Made by a program: the position numbers and the translations under genes. This document shows positions 45,705 to 53,869 of a stretch of DNA of 54,583 nucleotides, one piece after another. This DNA is from Candidatus Polarisedimenticolia bacterium. Lineage in GTDB: Bacteria > Acidobacteriota > Polarisedimenticolia > Gp22-AA2. The number at the start of each line of letters is the position of its first letter. Position 1 is the first letter of the stretch. The stretch spans positions 1 through 54,583 of the forward strand of contig DASYUH010000008.1 of the NCBI GenBank assembly GCA_036001465.1, written 5' to 3'. The notes under the pieces were generated by a model. It was not told where the DNA came from and searched no databases. It saw only the letters and a list, made by a program, of their open reading frames with translations.

Positions 45705-47104
45705 CCGCGCGGTCCCCGGGACGGGCCGGCCGCCGGAACCTCCGAAGGGCCGGCCGGCAGGAGGATTCCCACGGTCCGCCCGTCGGCCCGCAGCCGGGCG
45801 CGGGCCAGCCGGGCGACGTCCTCGACGCGGACGGCGGCGACCCGGCGCGGCAGGTCCAGGAAGATCGTATGGCTGGCCACGGTCTCGAAGAAGCCGAGCT
45901 GGTGGGCCGCGTCGGTGGCGCTTTCCGACTCGAGCGCGTAGCGCGCCTGGAACTGGTTGACGGCCCGCTCCAGGTCGCGGGCGGGGATGTCTCCCTTCGA
46001 CAGGCGATCGATCTCGGCCGAGAGGGCCGCCTCGATCCGCCCGGGATCGACCCCCTCCTTCGCCGTCGCCGCGATCCGGTAAAGATAAGGATGGCGCGTC
46101 GGCAGGACCGAAGTCGAGACGTCGCTCGCCAGGTTCCCTTCGATGAGGGCGCGATACAGGCGCGACGACTTGCTCGACCCGCGGCCGCCGTGCCCCGCCC
46201 AGGGGTTCACCGTCGGGCCGCCCGCGAGGATGCCGTCGAGGGCCAGCATCACGGCGAAGTCCGGGTCGGTCACGGCCGGGGCGTGGAACGCGACGTCCAG
46301 ATAAGCGGCGCCGGAGGGGCGGCGAAGGGTCAGCCGGCGCTCCCCCTCCTGCCGCGGCTCGACGGTCCGGACCGCCGGGAGATCGGCCCCGCGCGGCAGG
46401 CGTCCGAAAAGGCGCCGCACCAGACGCAGAGCCTCAGGCGTTGCGAAGTCGCCGGCGACCACGAGGATGGCGTTGTTGGGCACATAGTACCGGCGGTAAT
46501 GCGCGTACAGGTCGTCGCGCGTGATCGCCTGCAGGTCCGACAGGTAGCCGATCGTCGGCCAGCGGTAGGGATGCGCCTGCAGGGCGGTCCCCGAGATCTC
46601 TTTCTCGAGAAAGGAGCGCGGGTCGTTCTCCCCCCCCTGCAGCTCGGAGATCACCACGGTGCGCTCGCGATCGACCTCGGTCTTCGAGTACAGGCACTCG
46701 GTCATGCGGGACGCCTCGAGTCGCAGCATCGCCTCCAGGGAGTCGCTCTGGACCGTCTCGAGATAGGTCGTGACGTCGAGCCAGGTGTATCCGTTCCAGG
46801 TGCCGCCCGCCAGCTCGATCAGGCGGGTGATGTCCTTCTTGGGGATCGTCCTCGTTCCCTTGAAGTTCATGTGCTCGACCCAGTGGGAGATGCCGGTGAT
46901 CCCGGGCCGTTCGTCGCGCGAGCCGACGCGGTACCAGCACCAGACCGAGACGACCGGCGCCTGGCGCATCTCGCGCAGGATGACCGTCAGGCCGTTGGGG
47001 AGCCTGGTCGCGGTGATCCCGCCCGGCTTCCCGCGCGGTTTCGCGGCCCTGGCCCCCGCCCGCAGGCCGCCGCGTCCCCTCGTCCGCCTCCTGCGGCTGG
47101 TCAT
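45701..47104 (-). CDS. M16 zinc peptidase, active subunit
   Basis: A 467-residue M16B peptidase with the inverted zinc motif H-W-V-E-H at residues 74-78 and a downstream Glu in V-V-I-S-E-L-Q. The first 30 residues are unusually basic, with no hydrophobic core, so they do not make a normal signal peptide. With the inactive neighbour it should form a clamp that digests peptides or signal-type fragments. The start ATG 47104 overlaps the MFS stop (ATGA). Confidence 0.9.
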   Translation of the reverse strand: MTSRRRRTRGRGGLRAGARAAKPRGKPGGITATRLPNGLTVILREMRQAPVVSVWCWYRVGSRDERPGITGISHWVEHMNFKGTRTIPKKDITRLIELAGGTWNGYTWLDVTTYLETVQSDSLEAMLRLEASRMTECLYSKTEVDRERTVVISELQGGENDPRSFLEKEISGTALQAHPYRWPTIGYLSDLQAITRDDLYAHYRRYYVPNNAILVVAGDFATPEALRLVRRLFGRLPRGADLPAVRTVEPRQEGERRLTLRRPSGAAYLDVAFHAPAVTDPDFAVMLALDGILAGGPTVNPWAGHGGRGSSKSSRLYRALIEGNLASDVSTSVLPTRHPYLYRIAATAKEGVDPGRIEAALSAEIDRLSKGDIPARDLERAVNQFQARYALESESATDAAHQLGFFETVASHTIFLDLPRRVAAVRVEDVARLARARLRADGRTVGILLPAGPSEVPAAGPSRGPRG

Positions 47105-48513
47105 GGGTGTCTCCCCGTCGGGGCCGTGGCGAAGCGGGCGGCGCCGCTGCGCCGCGCCAGCACGCCGGCGTGCAGCGTCAAGGCGAAGTAGATGCAGCCG
47201 CCGATCAGGAGCGTCGCTCTCAGGTCGATCGCCGTCAGGGCCCCGCACAGGATAGGCCCGAGGGCCCCGCCGAGCATCGCCGTGCTCGACAGGACGCCGT
47301 ATCCCAGGGCGCGCGAGGCGCGCGGGATGAGGCTGCCGCCGAGCGTGTATCCCAGGGTCATGGCTCCGCCGACCGCCAGCCCGAGCAGGACGCGCAGGAT
47401 GGCGAACGAGACGATCGAGCGGCAGAACGCCATCGGCACGATCAGCAGGGACGCCGCCCCCAGGCTGAGGCGCAGCAGGCCGGCCGGTGCGGCCTTGCCG
47501 GCCTTGCGGCCCAGGGCGTAGGCGGACGCGGCGCTGGCGAGGGCCCCGGCCGAGACGACGATGCCCGTGAGCGCCTCGGCCCCCTCCCGTCCGCCTTCCA
47601 GGGCCGGCACGAAGAGGGGCACGACCAGGAACAGCGACCGGTCGACCAGGTTGATGAGGAAGAGCTGCGGCAGCAGATGCAGGAACAACGGCAGCGCCAG
47701 GATGCGGCGGAACCCCAGCGGGGCGGGGGAGGCCGCCGCGACGGCCGGCGCCCCGGACACGACGGCGCGCACGCCGGCCGAGACCGGCCCCTCCTGCTGG
47801 ACGACGATGGTCTCCGGCTCCGCCGGGTCGGTCTCCGGGCCGGTGTCGCGATAGAGCGCCAGGACGAACAGGAACGCGGTCGAGCAGAGGACGCAGGTGA
47901 TCAGGAAGGCGCGCTGGATGCCGATGGTGTCCGCCAGGACCCCGCCGACGAGCGGCCCGACGGCGGTGCTGACGATCTGGGTGGCCTGCAGGAGCCCGAC
48001 CGCCCGGCCGATCCGGTCCCCCGGGCAGCCGTGCGTCACGAGCGCCACCGACATGGTGCCGAAGCCCGAGAACAGCCCCAGGAAGATTCGCAGCCCGAGC
48101 ATCTGCCAGACGTTCGTCACGAAGTACATGAGTCCCCAGTGGATCGCGATCACCAGGAGGATTCGCTGCACCATGATCTTCATCCCGACGCGGACCGCCA
48201 GGCGGGCCCACAGTGGCCCGAGGATCGCCGCGAGGAGCGGCGTCACCGTCAGCATCACGCCGGACCAGAGGGCGACCTGCCGGACGCCGTGGATGCCGAG
48301 GGTCTCGATGTAGAACGGCAGGAAGGGCGTGACCAGCGTGAAGCCGAGAAAGACCATCGCGGCGGCGACGTTCACCGCCACCTGGTTGCGGCGCCACGGC
48401 TCGCGCGGCAGCAATGTTCCCGCTCGGGCGGGACTCGATCGCGTACGGGTCAACGGGCTCCCTGGACCGCGGCCCCCGGGCTTCGGAGTCGCGGGGCTGC
48501 GAGGCGGGCGCAT
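47101..48513 (-). CDS. Major facilitator superfamily transporter
   Basis: A 470-residue MFS protein with 12 hydrophobic segments, a long cytoplasmic loop between helices 6 and 7 (about residues 245-300, Glu/Pro/Ala-rich) and a basic N-terminal tail of about 45 residues. The conserved loop after helix 2 reads G-P-L-W-A-R-L-A-V-R-V-G. It looks like a drug/efflux or peptide-type transporter; substrate cannot be named. It heads a four-gene minus-strand operon in which all junctions overlap by four bases. ATG 48513 is the best start, though the protein could begin later. Confidence 0.83.
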   Translation of the reverse strand: MRPPRSPATPKPGGRGPGSPLTRTRSSPARAGTLLPREPWRRNQVAVNVAAAMVFLGFTLVTPFLPFYIETLGIHGVRQVALWSGVMLTVTPLLAAILGPLWARLAVRVGMKIMVQRILLVIAIHWGLMYFVTNVWQMLGLRIFLGLFSGFGTMSVALVTHGCPGDRIGRAVGLLQATQIVSTAVGPLVGGVLADTIGIQRAFLITCVLCSTAFLFVLALYRDTGPETDPAEPETIVVQQEGPVSAGVRAVVSGAPAVAAASPAPLGFRRILALPLFLHLLPQLFLINLVDRSLFLVVPLFVPALEGGREGAEALTGIVVSAGALASAASAYALGRKAGKAAPAGLLRLSLGAASLLIVPMAFCRSIVSFAILRVLLGLAVGGAMTLGYTLGGSLIPRASRALGYGVLSSTAMLGGALGPILCGALTAIDLRATLLIGGCIYFALTLHAGVLARRSGAARFATAPTGRHP

Positions 48514-48591
48514 GGTATTACACGGGCCTCTGCACCGGCAACCAGCGGTCGGCGGCCAGCGACTCCACGCACCTTGCCGGTTCAGATGCCC

Positions 48592-48597
48592 TAGAAT
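48592..48597 (+). promoter_or_regulatory. -10 element for the asparaginase gene
   Basis: TAGAAT, five of six consensus bases, predicts a transcript start near 48604 and an 18-base leader that includes GGGGAGA. There is no good -35 element. Confidence 0.3.
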
Positions 48598-48621
48598 GAA
48601 CCTCGCTCTGGGGAGATTGGG

Positions 48622-49674
48622 ATGCCGGGTTCGTCGAAAGTTGCCGGAGAGCCGGGACATGGCTATGTCCCGCTGGTCGAGGTGCGCCGCGGCGGGACCG
48701 TGGAATCGCTCCACTTCGGGGCGATCGCGGTGGTCGACGCGGAGGGCCGGGCCATCGCCTCGGCCGGCGATCCCGCGATCCAGGTCGTGCTCCGCTCGAC
48801 GGCCAAGCCGGTGCAGGTCCTGCCGCTGCTCGACGCCGGCGGGGCGGAGCGTTTCGGCTTCAGCGAACCCGAAATCGCCGTGATGATCGGCTCGCACGGA
48901 GGGGAGCCAGTCCACGTCGAGGCCGTCCGCTCGATCCTGAGGAAGGTCGGACTGGACGAGACGGCGCTCCTATGCGGCTCCCACGCGCCGACCCACAGGC
49001 CGGCGGCACTCGCGTTGCGCCGGCTGGGCCAGGAGCCCTCGGTGCTGCACAACAACTGTTCCGGGAAGCATGCCGGCATGCTGGCGCTGGCGGTCCACCT
49101 GGGCGCTCCGGTGGCCACGTATCTCGATCCCGGGCACCCGGTCCAGGAGCGCATCCGGGCTCGGCTCGAGGCGCTTGCAGGCCTGCGTCCGGGAACGGCG
49201 GCGATCGCCATCGACGGCTGCTCCGCCCCGACATTCAGCATGGCGCTCGGCAGCCTGGCGCTGCTCTACGCCCGGCTGGTGGCGGGGGCGGGCAGGAGAG
49301 GGGCCCCGGACGCCGCCCTGCCCCGCGCCGTGGGGGCGATGCGGCGCCACCCGGAGATGATCGCCGGCACCGATCGCCTGTGCACCGAGCTGATGCGGCG
49401 GGGCCGCGGAGGCCTGATCGCCAAGATCGGGGCGGAGGGGATGTACGGCCTGGCCTTCGAGCGGAAGGGGCAGGACATCGGGATCGCCCTCAAGATCGCC
49501 GACGGCGACGGGCAGCGGGCCCGGTTCAGCGCGGCCCTCGAGGCGCTGTCCCAGCTCGGGGCTCTCGCCGCAGGGGACGCGGCCGAGCTCGGCGGACGGT
49601 TCGTGGGGGAAGTGCGCAACCACCGGAACCTGAGGGTCGGGGAGATCGCCACCACATTTCAACTCGCCGGATGA
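48622..49674 (+). CDS. Asparaginase II-type (rhizobial ReAV-like) amidase
   Basis: A 350-residue protein of the PF06089 asparaginase family, unrelated to AnsA/AnsB. It shows R-S-T-A-K-P-V-Q near residue 56, H-N-N-C-S-G-K-H near 141, the D-G-C-S-A-P segment and K-I-G-A-E-G near 270. These include the two Ser-Lys pairs used by ReAV. No signal peptide, so it acts in the cytoplasm, splitting asparagine to aspartate and ammonia. GGGGAGA upstream of ATG 48622. It is divergent from the peptide transport/peptidase operon and fits its theme. Confidence 0.88.
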   Translation: MPGSSKVAGEPGHGYVPLVEVRRGGTVESLHFGAIAVVDAEGRAIASAGDPAIQVVLRSTAKPVQVLPLLDAGGAERFGFSEPEIAVMIGSHGGEPVHVEAVRSILRKVGLDETALLCGSHAPTHRPAALALRRLGQEPSVLHNNCSGKHAGMLALAVHLGAPVATYLDPGHPVQERIRARLEALAGLRPGTAAIAIDGCSAPTFSMALGSLALLYARLVAGAGRRGAPDAALPRAVGAMRRHPEMIAGTDRLCTELMRRGRGGLIAKIGAEGMYGLAFERKGQDIGIALKIADGDGQRARFSAALEALSQLGALAAGDAAELGGRFVGEVRNHRNLRVGEIATTFQLAG

Positions 49675-49684
49675 ATGCTATAAT
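49656..49684 (+). promoter_or_regulatory. Extended -10 promoter for the thioredoxin operon
   Basis: TGCTATAAT (49676-49684) is a perfect extended -10. The -35 position 17 bases upstream reads ATTTCA. The predicted transcript begins near 49691. It overlaps the last codons of the asparaginase gene. Confidence 0.6.
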
Positions 49685-49744
49685 CAGTGCTTCCGCCACA
49701 AGCCCATGGAGGCCCGGCTTTCGTCGGCGGGGAAGGTGCTGCCC

Positions 49745-50068
49745 ATGAAAGGCGCGGTCGAAGTCGACGATACCAACTTCGAGAGCGAGGTGTTGCTCTC
49801 ATCCCTGCCGGTGCTCCTCGATTTCTCGGCGGAGTGGTGCGCGCCGTGTAAACGGCTCGCCCCCGTCGTCGAGTCGATCGCCGGCGAGTACTCCAGCCGC
49901 CTGAAGGTCGCCCATCTCGACATCGACCGGGCCCAGGCGACGGCCGTGAAATACGGCATCATGTCGGTCCCGACGGTCCTGTTCTTCAAGGGGGGGAAGG
50001 TCCTCGACCAGCTCCTGGGCTTCGTCCCCAGGGAGAAGCTGGTCGAGAAGATCGATCGCATCCTGTGA
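49745..50068 (+). CDS. Thioredoxin
   Basis: A 107-residue thioredoxin with W-C-A-P-C-K (Cys32, Cys35; Ala replaces the usual Gly) and the cis-proline motif S-V-P-T near residue 75. Length and Cys positions match Trx when ATG 49745 is used, which has GGGAAGG upstream; ATG 49706 would add 13 residues. It could serve the arsenate-reductase-like protein or the TlpA-like protein encoded next, whose start overlaps its stop (GTGA). Confidence 0.88.
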   Translation: MKGAVEVDDTNFESEVLLSSLPVLLDFSAEWCAPCKRLAPVVESIAGEYSSRLKVAHLDIDRAQATAVKYGIMSVPTVLFFKGGKVLDQLLGFVPREKLVEKIDRIL

Positions 50069-50667
50069 CGACACCTCCAGCGTCCCCCGCCAGACGGGCT
50101 GTCGCCCGGTCGACCCGCGCGCTCCTGCTTCCGGCACTCGTCCTGCCATCGCTCCTCCTCCTGGCGCCCGGGACGGCCCGGGCCCAGAAGATCCCGGCGA
50201 TACCACCCTCTCCCGGACACAAGGTCGGCAGCGTGGCGCACGATTTCGTCCTGAAGGACCTGAACGGGCAGAAGTTCAGCCTCAAGGAGATGCGCGGCCA
50301 GCGCGTGGTGCACGTGGTCTTCTGGGCCACCTGGTGCGCACCGTGCCTGCAGGAGATCCCCCACATCAGGGAGACGTACGCCAAGTACCGGGACCGCGGG
50401 TTCCAGGTCCTGGGGATCGTGGTCGAGATGAACCAGACGCCCGATGTCGTGCGGGGGGTGGCGCGCGATCTCAAGGTCAACTATCCCGTCCTGTGGGACG
50501 AGGGGGGCACGGTCCAGGACCGCTACAGGGTCTCCTACATCCCCCAGAATTTCCTGGTCGGCAAGGACGGCATCATCCGCTACGCCGGCACATCGCTGCC
50601 GTCCAACTACGATGCGCTCGTCGAGTCCCTGCTCAAGGACGGCGACTCCCGTCCCGCCTCCCGCTGA
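50065..50667 (+). CDS. TlpA/ResA-like secreted thiol-disulfide oxidoreductase
   Basis: A 200-residue protein with a signal peptide (basic N-terminus, long Leu-rich core, A-R-A cut site near residue 40) and a thioredoxin fold of the TlpA/AhpC-TSA type. The active site is W-C-A-P-C at Cys91 and Cys94, and a Y-I-P-Q-N-F segment supplies the cis-proline. It should reduce or oxidise periplasmic disulfides, for example in cytochrome c maturation. It is coupled to the thioredoxin gene. Confidence 0.86.
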   Translation: MTTPPASPARRAVARSTRALLLPALVLPSLLLLAPGTARAQKIPAIPPSPGHKVGSVAHDFVLKDLNGQKFSLKEMRGQRVVHVVFWATWCAPCLQEIPHIRETYAKYRDRGFQVLGIVVEMNQTPDVVRGVARDLKVNYPVLWDEGGTVQDRYRVSYIPQNFLVGKDGIIRYAGTSLPSNYDALVESLLKDGDSRPASR

Positions 50668-50705
50668 CGGACGGGCTCCCGGGCCCCGATCCGGCCGCGC
50701 TCCGA

Positions 50706-50734
50706 TTGACGATCCCCCCTGCCGAGATTAAGAT
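50706..50734 (+). promoter_or_regulatory. Promoter for hflX
   Basis: TTGACG (50706-50711, five of six) and TAAGAT (50729-50734) are 17 bases apart. The predicted transcript start is base 50741, the first base of the GTG codon of hflX. Confidence 0.55.
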
Positions 50735-50740
50735 CGCCTG

Positions 50741-51892
50741 GTGAATCGTCTCGAAAGGGCCATTCTCGCCGGAATCTGCCGTCATCGCCGGGAGCGGGCC
50801 GAGGTGGATGAGCACCTGCAGGAGCTCGGTCTGCTGGCCGGGTCGGCGGGGGCCCAGGTCGTCGGGACGGTGGTGCAGGACCGGGGGCCGCTCCACGCGG
50901 CCACCCTGGTGCGGCGGGGGAAGGTCGAGGAGCTGGCCGCCCTGGCCCGGGAGCAGGCCGCCGACCTGCTGATATTCGACGAGGACCTGTCGCCGGCGCA
51001 GATCAAGAACCTCGAAAACGAGATCCCCGTCAAGGTGCTGGACCGATCCGGGCTCATCCTGGACATTTTCGCCCGCCGGGCGCGCACGCGGGAGGCCCGC
51101 ACCCAAGTCGAGCTGGCGCAGCTGCGCTACCTGCTGCCCCGCCTGACGCGGCATTGGACCCACCTGTCGCGGCAGGCCGGCGGCATCGGTCAGCGGGGAG
51201 TGGGGGAGACGCAGCTCGAGACCGACCGCCGGCTGATCCGGCGCCGGATCGCGCGCCTGGCGTCCGACCTGAAGGATATCGAGAAGGAGCGCGGCGAGCG
51301 CCGCAAGCGACGCCTGGAGCTGCCGCGTGCCGCCCTGGTCGGCTATACGAACGCCGGCAAGTCGACCGTCATGAACCTGCTGACCGGCGGCGGCGCGCGG
51401 GTGGAGGACCGTCTGTTCGTGACTCTCGATCCCCTGGTCAGGCGCTGCGAGCGTGGCGGGCGACCGCCGTTCCTGGTCACCGACACAGTCGGGTTCATCC
51501 GCAAGCTGCCGCACCACCTGGTGGCCTCGTTCAGGAGCACGCTCGAGGAGGCGGCGGAGGCCGACCTGCTGGTTCACGTGATCGATTCCGCCTCCTCCGC
51601 CCTGGAGGACCAGATGAAGAGCACGCGCGAGACGCTCGACGACCTCGGGCTCTCGTCGTATCCCGTCCTCCTGGTCTACAACAAGATCGACCTGGCGCCG
51701 CAGGGCGTCCTCGACCGGCTGCGGGGGGAGCATCCGCAGGCGGTCTTCATGTCGGCGATCGACGGCGCCCAGGCGGGCCGGCTCGAGGAGCGGGTCCGGG
51801 AGGAGCTCCGTGCCTGCCGGCGTGGCTCCGGCTCGACCCCCTTGCCTGAGCCCGAGCCGGCCTGGGTGGCGGCGCGCGGGGGAGAGGCATGA
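50741..51892 (+). CDS. hflX: Ribosome-splitting GTPase HflX
   Basis: A 383-residue HflX with the family N-terminal domain (L-V-R-R-G-K-V-E-E-L near residue 58, then R-A-x-T-R-E-A-x-x-Q-V-E-L-A-Q-L), the linker G-G-I-G-Q-R-G-V-G-E-T-Q-L-E, and a G domain with G-Y-T-N-A-G-K-S-T (G1), D-T-V-G-F-I (G3) and N-K-I-D (G4). HflX binds the 50S subunit and rescues stalled ribosomes after stress. The GTG start has no Shine-Dalgarno sequence and lies at a predicted transcript start. ddl overlaps its stop (ATGA). Confidence 0.94.
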   Translation: MNRLERAILAGICRHRRERAEVDEHLQELGLLAGSAGAQVVGTVVQDRGPLHAATLVRRGKVEELAALAREQAADLLIFDEDLSPAQIKNLENEIPVKVLDRSGLILDIFARRARTREARTQVELAQLRYLLPRLTRHWTHLSRQAGGIGQRGVGETQLETDRRLIRRRIARLASDLKDIEKERGERRKRRLELPRAALVGYTNAGKSTVMNLLTGGGARVEDRLFVTLDPLVRRCERGGRPPFLVTDTVGFIRKLPHHLVASFRSTLEEAAEADLLVHVIDSASSALEDQMKSTRETLDDLGLSSYPVLLVYNKIDLAPQGVLDRLRGEHPQAVFMSAIDGAQAGRLEERVREELRACRRGSGSTPLPEPEPAWVAARGGEA

Positions 51893-53133
51893 CGGCGAAG
51901 CGGGCGGCCAGCGGACGATCGGGGCGGCGAGCCCCGCCGGTAAGGAGCGTCTCGACGGCGCGGCGCGGGCCGCGCGTGCGGGTGGGGGTCGTGTACGGCG
52001 GGCGATCGGTCGAGCACGAAGTGTCGCTGATCTCGGCGCGCGCCATCATGCAGGCCCTGGACCCCGCTCGCTACGACGTGGTGCCGATCGGCATCACCAG
52101 GCAGGGACGCTGGGTCATCGGGAAGGCGCACTGCGCGCTGCCGCCCGATCCTTCGGTGCGCGGCCTGGTCCGGCTGCGGGACGGCGCCGAGGCGCGTGCC
52201 CTGCCGGCCGCCCGCGGCAGGTCGGCCTTGAAGGCGGGTGGCCGCTCCGCCCGCGGAGCCGCGGGGGAGGGCCTGCGCGGACGGCTCGACGTGGTCTTTC
52301 CCGTGGTGCACGGCACCGGCGGCGAGGACGGCTCCCTCCAGGGGCTCCTGGAGCTCGCCGGGCTCCCCTACGTGGGCGCCGGCGTCCTCGGATCGGCTCT
52401 CGGCATGGACAAGGCGCTGATGAAGGTCGCCTTCGCCCAGGCGGGGCTCCCGATCGTCGACCACCGCGTCATCAGGAGCTCCGATCTGAGGACGGATCGC
52501 GAGCGCTTCATCCGCACGGTCGAGAGCGCCTTCGGCTATCCCTGCTTCGTGAAACCGGCGAATGGCGGCAGCAGCGTCGGCGTCAGCAAGGCCAGGGACG
52601 TCCGGGGCCTGGCGGACGCGATCGGCCTGGCGGCCCGCTACGACCGCAAGGTGATCGTCGAGCGGGCCATCGACGCGCGCGAGATCGAGTGCAGCGTCCT
52701 CGGCAACGACAGGCCCGAGGCGTCGGTGCCGGGTGAAATCGTCCCGGCGAACGAGTTCTACGACTACCGGGCGAAGTACATCGACACGGACTCGCGCCTC
52801 CTGATCCCGGCCCCGCTGGGCGCGGAGCAGACCTCGAGGATCCGCGACCTGGCGGTCAGGGCCTTCCGGGCCCTGGATCTGTGCGGCATGGCGCGCGTCG
52901 ACTTCTTCCTTGATCGCACGACGGAAGCGATCTTCGTGAACGAGGTGAACACCATCCCGGGTTTCACGCCGATCAGCATGTACCCGAAGCTCTGGGAGGC
53001 CAGCGGCCTGTCGTTTCCGGCCCTCGTCGACCGCCTGGTGCGGCTGGCGCTCGAGCGCCACGCCGAGAAGAAGCGCCTGATCACGACGTACAGCCCGGAG
53101 CGGAACGGGCGTCGCACCTTGACAAAGGGCTGA
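51889..53133 (+). CDS. ddl: D-alanine-D-alanine ligase
   Basis: An ATP-grasp enzyme of 414 residues. V-V-Y-G-G-R-S-V-E-H-E-V-S near residue 40 is the Ddl signature, followed by the F-V-K-P-A-N-G-G-S-S-V-G lid and the metal-binding N-E-V-N-T-I-P-G-F-T near the end. It makes the D-Ala-D-Ala dipeptide of peptidoglycan. About 35 extra basic residues precede the fold, so the true start may be later than ATG 51889, though the overlap with hflX supports it. Confidence 0.95.
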   Translation: MTAKRAASGRSGRRAPPVRSVSTARRGPRVRVGVVYGGRSVEHEVSLISARAIMQALDPARYDVVPIGITRQGRWVIGKAHCALPPDPSVRGLVRLRDGAEARALPAARGRSALKAGGRSARGAAGEGLRGRLDVVFPVVHGTGGEDGSLQGLLELAGLPYVGAGVLGSALGMDKALMKVAFAQAGLPIVDHRVIRSSDLRTDRERFIRTVESAFGYPCFVKPANGGSSVGVSKARDVRGLADAIGLAARYDRKVIVERAIDAREIECSVLGNDRPEASVPGEIVPANEFYDYRAKYIDTDSRLLIPAPLGAEQTSRIRDLAVRAFRALDLCGMARVDFFLDRTTEAIFVNEVNTIPGFTPISMYPKLWEASGLSFPALVDRLVRLALERHAEKKRLITTYSPERNGRRTLTKG

Positions 53134-53147
53134 GACGATCATATTTT
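53119..53147 (+). promoter_or_regulatory. Strong sigma-70-type promoter for the HNH gene
   Basis: TTGACA (53119-53124, perfect) and TATTTT (53142-53147) are 17 bases apart. The -35 element lies inside the last codons of ddl. The predicted transcript starts near 53154. Confidence 0.7.
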
Positions 53148-53195
53148 TTTCCGTGTCGCGGGGAGGCTGCAGGCCCCGCGGCCCGATGCCTGGCC

Positions 53196-53786
53196 ATGAT
53201 TGATACCAACGTTCTCGTCCTGAACCGCCTGTTCCAGGCCATCCAGGTGACGAGCGTCCGCAAGGCGTTCTGCCTGCTGTACAAGGGGCATGTGCGGGCG
53301 GTCGCCCCCGACTACACGACCTACGACTGGGAGGACTGGGTCGACATCCCGCCCCAGTCGCACGAAGACTCGATCGTCACGCCGACGCTGCGCATCCGCA
53401 TCCCGCGCGTGGTCCTGCTGGTGGATTTCGACCGCCTGCCGCGGCACGAGGTGCGGTTCACCCGCAAGAACATCTTCTACCGCGACCGCAACCGCTGCCA
53501 GTACTGCGGCCACAAGTTCCAGACGCGCGACCTGAATCTCGACCACGTCGTCCCCCTGTCGCGCGGCGGCAGGTCCACCTGGGAAAACGTCGTCTGCTGC
53601 TGCATCAAATGCAATTCCAGGAAGGGCGGTCTGCTACCCGAAGAGGCCGGCATGCACCTCGTCCGCTCGGCCGTGAAGCCGCGCTGGCACCCGCTGGTCA
53701 AGATTTCCTTCACCACCGGCCAGTACGAGGCCTGGAAGAACTTCCTCGACATCGCCTACTGGAACGCCGAGCTCCGCGAGGAGTAA
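53196..53786 (+). CDS. HNH endonuclease family protein
   Basis: A 196-residue protein of the widespread stand-alone HNH family found next to housekeeping genes. The zinc-bound HNH core has C-Q-Y-C (101-104), L-D-H-V-V-P-L-S-R-G-G with His117, and C-I-K-C-N (136-140). It has no signal peptide. Target and role are unknown for these relatives. The start ATG 53196 lies about 40 bases after the predicted transcript start. Confidence 0.87.
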   Translation: MIDTNVLVLNRLFQAIQVTSVRKAFCLLYKGHVRAVAPDYTTYDWEDWVDIPPQSHEDSIVTPTLRIRIPRVVLLVDFDRLPRHEVRFTRKNIFYRDRNRCQYCGHKFQTRDLNLDHVVPLSRGGRSTWENVVCCCIKCNSRKGGLLPEEAGMHLVRSAVKPRWHPLVKISFTTGQYEAWKNFLDIAYWNAELREE

Positions 53787-53834
53787 GAGGCCGCGCTGCG
53801 GGCGTGCCGGGCACGCGCGGCACGCGCTCCCAGG

Positions 53835-53863
53835 TTGCAGTTCCCCGGACCGTGTGCTACCTT
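53835..53863 (+). promoter_or_regulatory. Promoter for the rhomboid gene
   Basis: TTGCAG (53835-53840) and TACCTT (53858-53863) are 17 bases apart. The predicted transcript start coincides with A of ATG 53870. Confidence 0.45.
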
Positions 53864-53869
53864 CCGAGG

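Noticed and set aside
53140-53152. T run after ddl as a terminator
   Set aside because: No GC hairpin precedes the T run, and the stretch fits better as the -10 hexamer of the promoter at 53119-53147.
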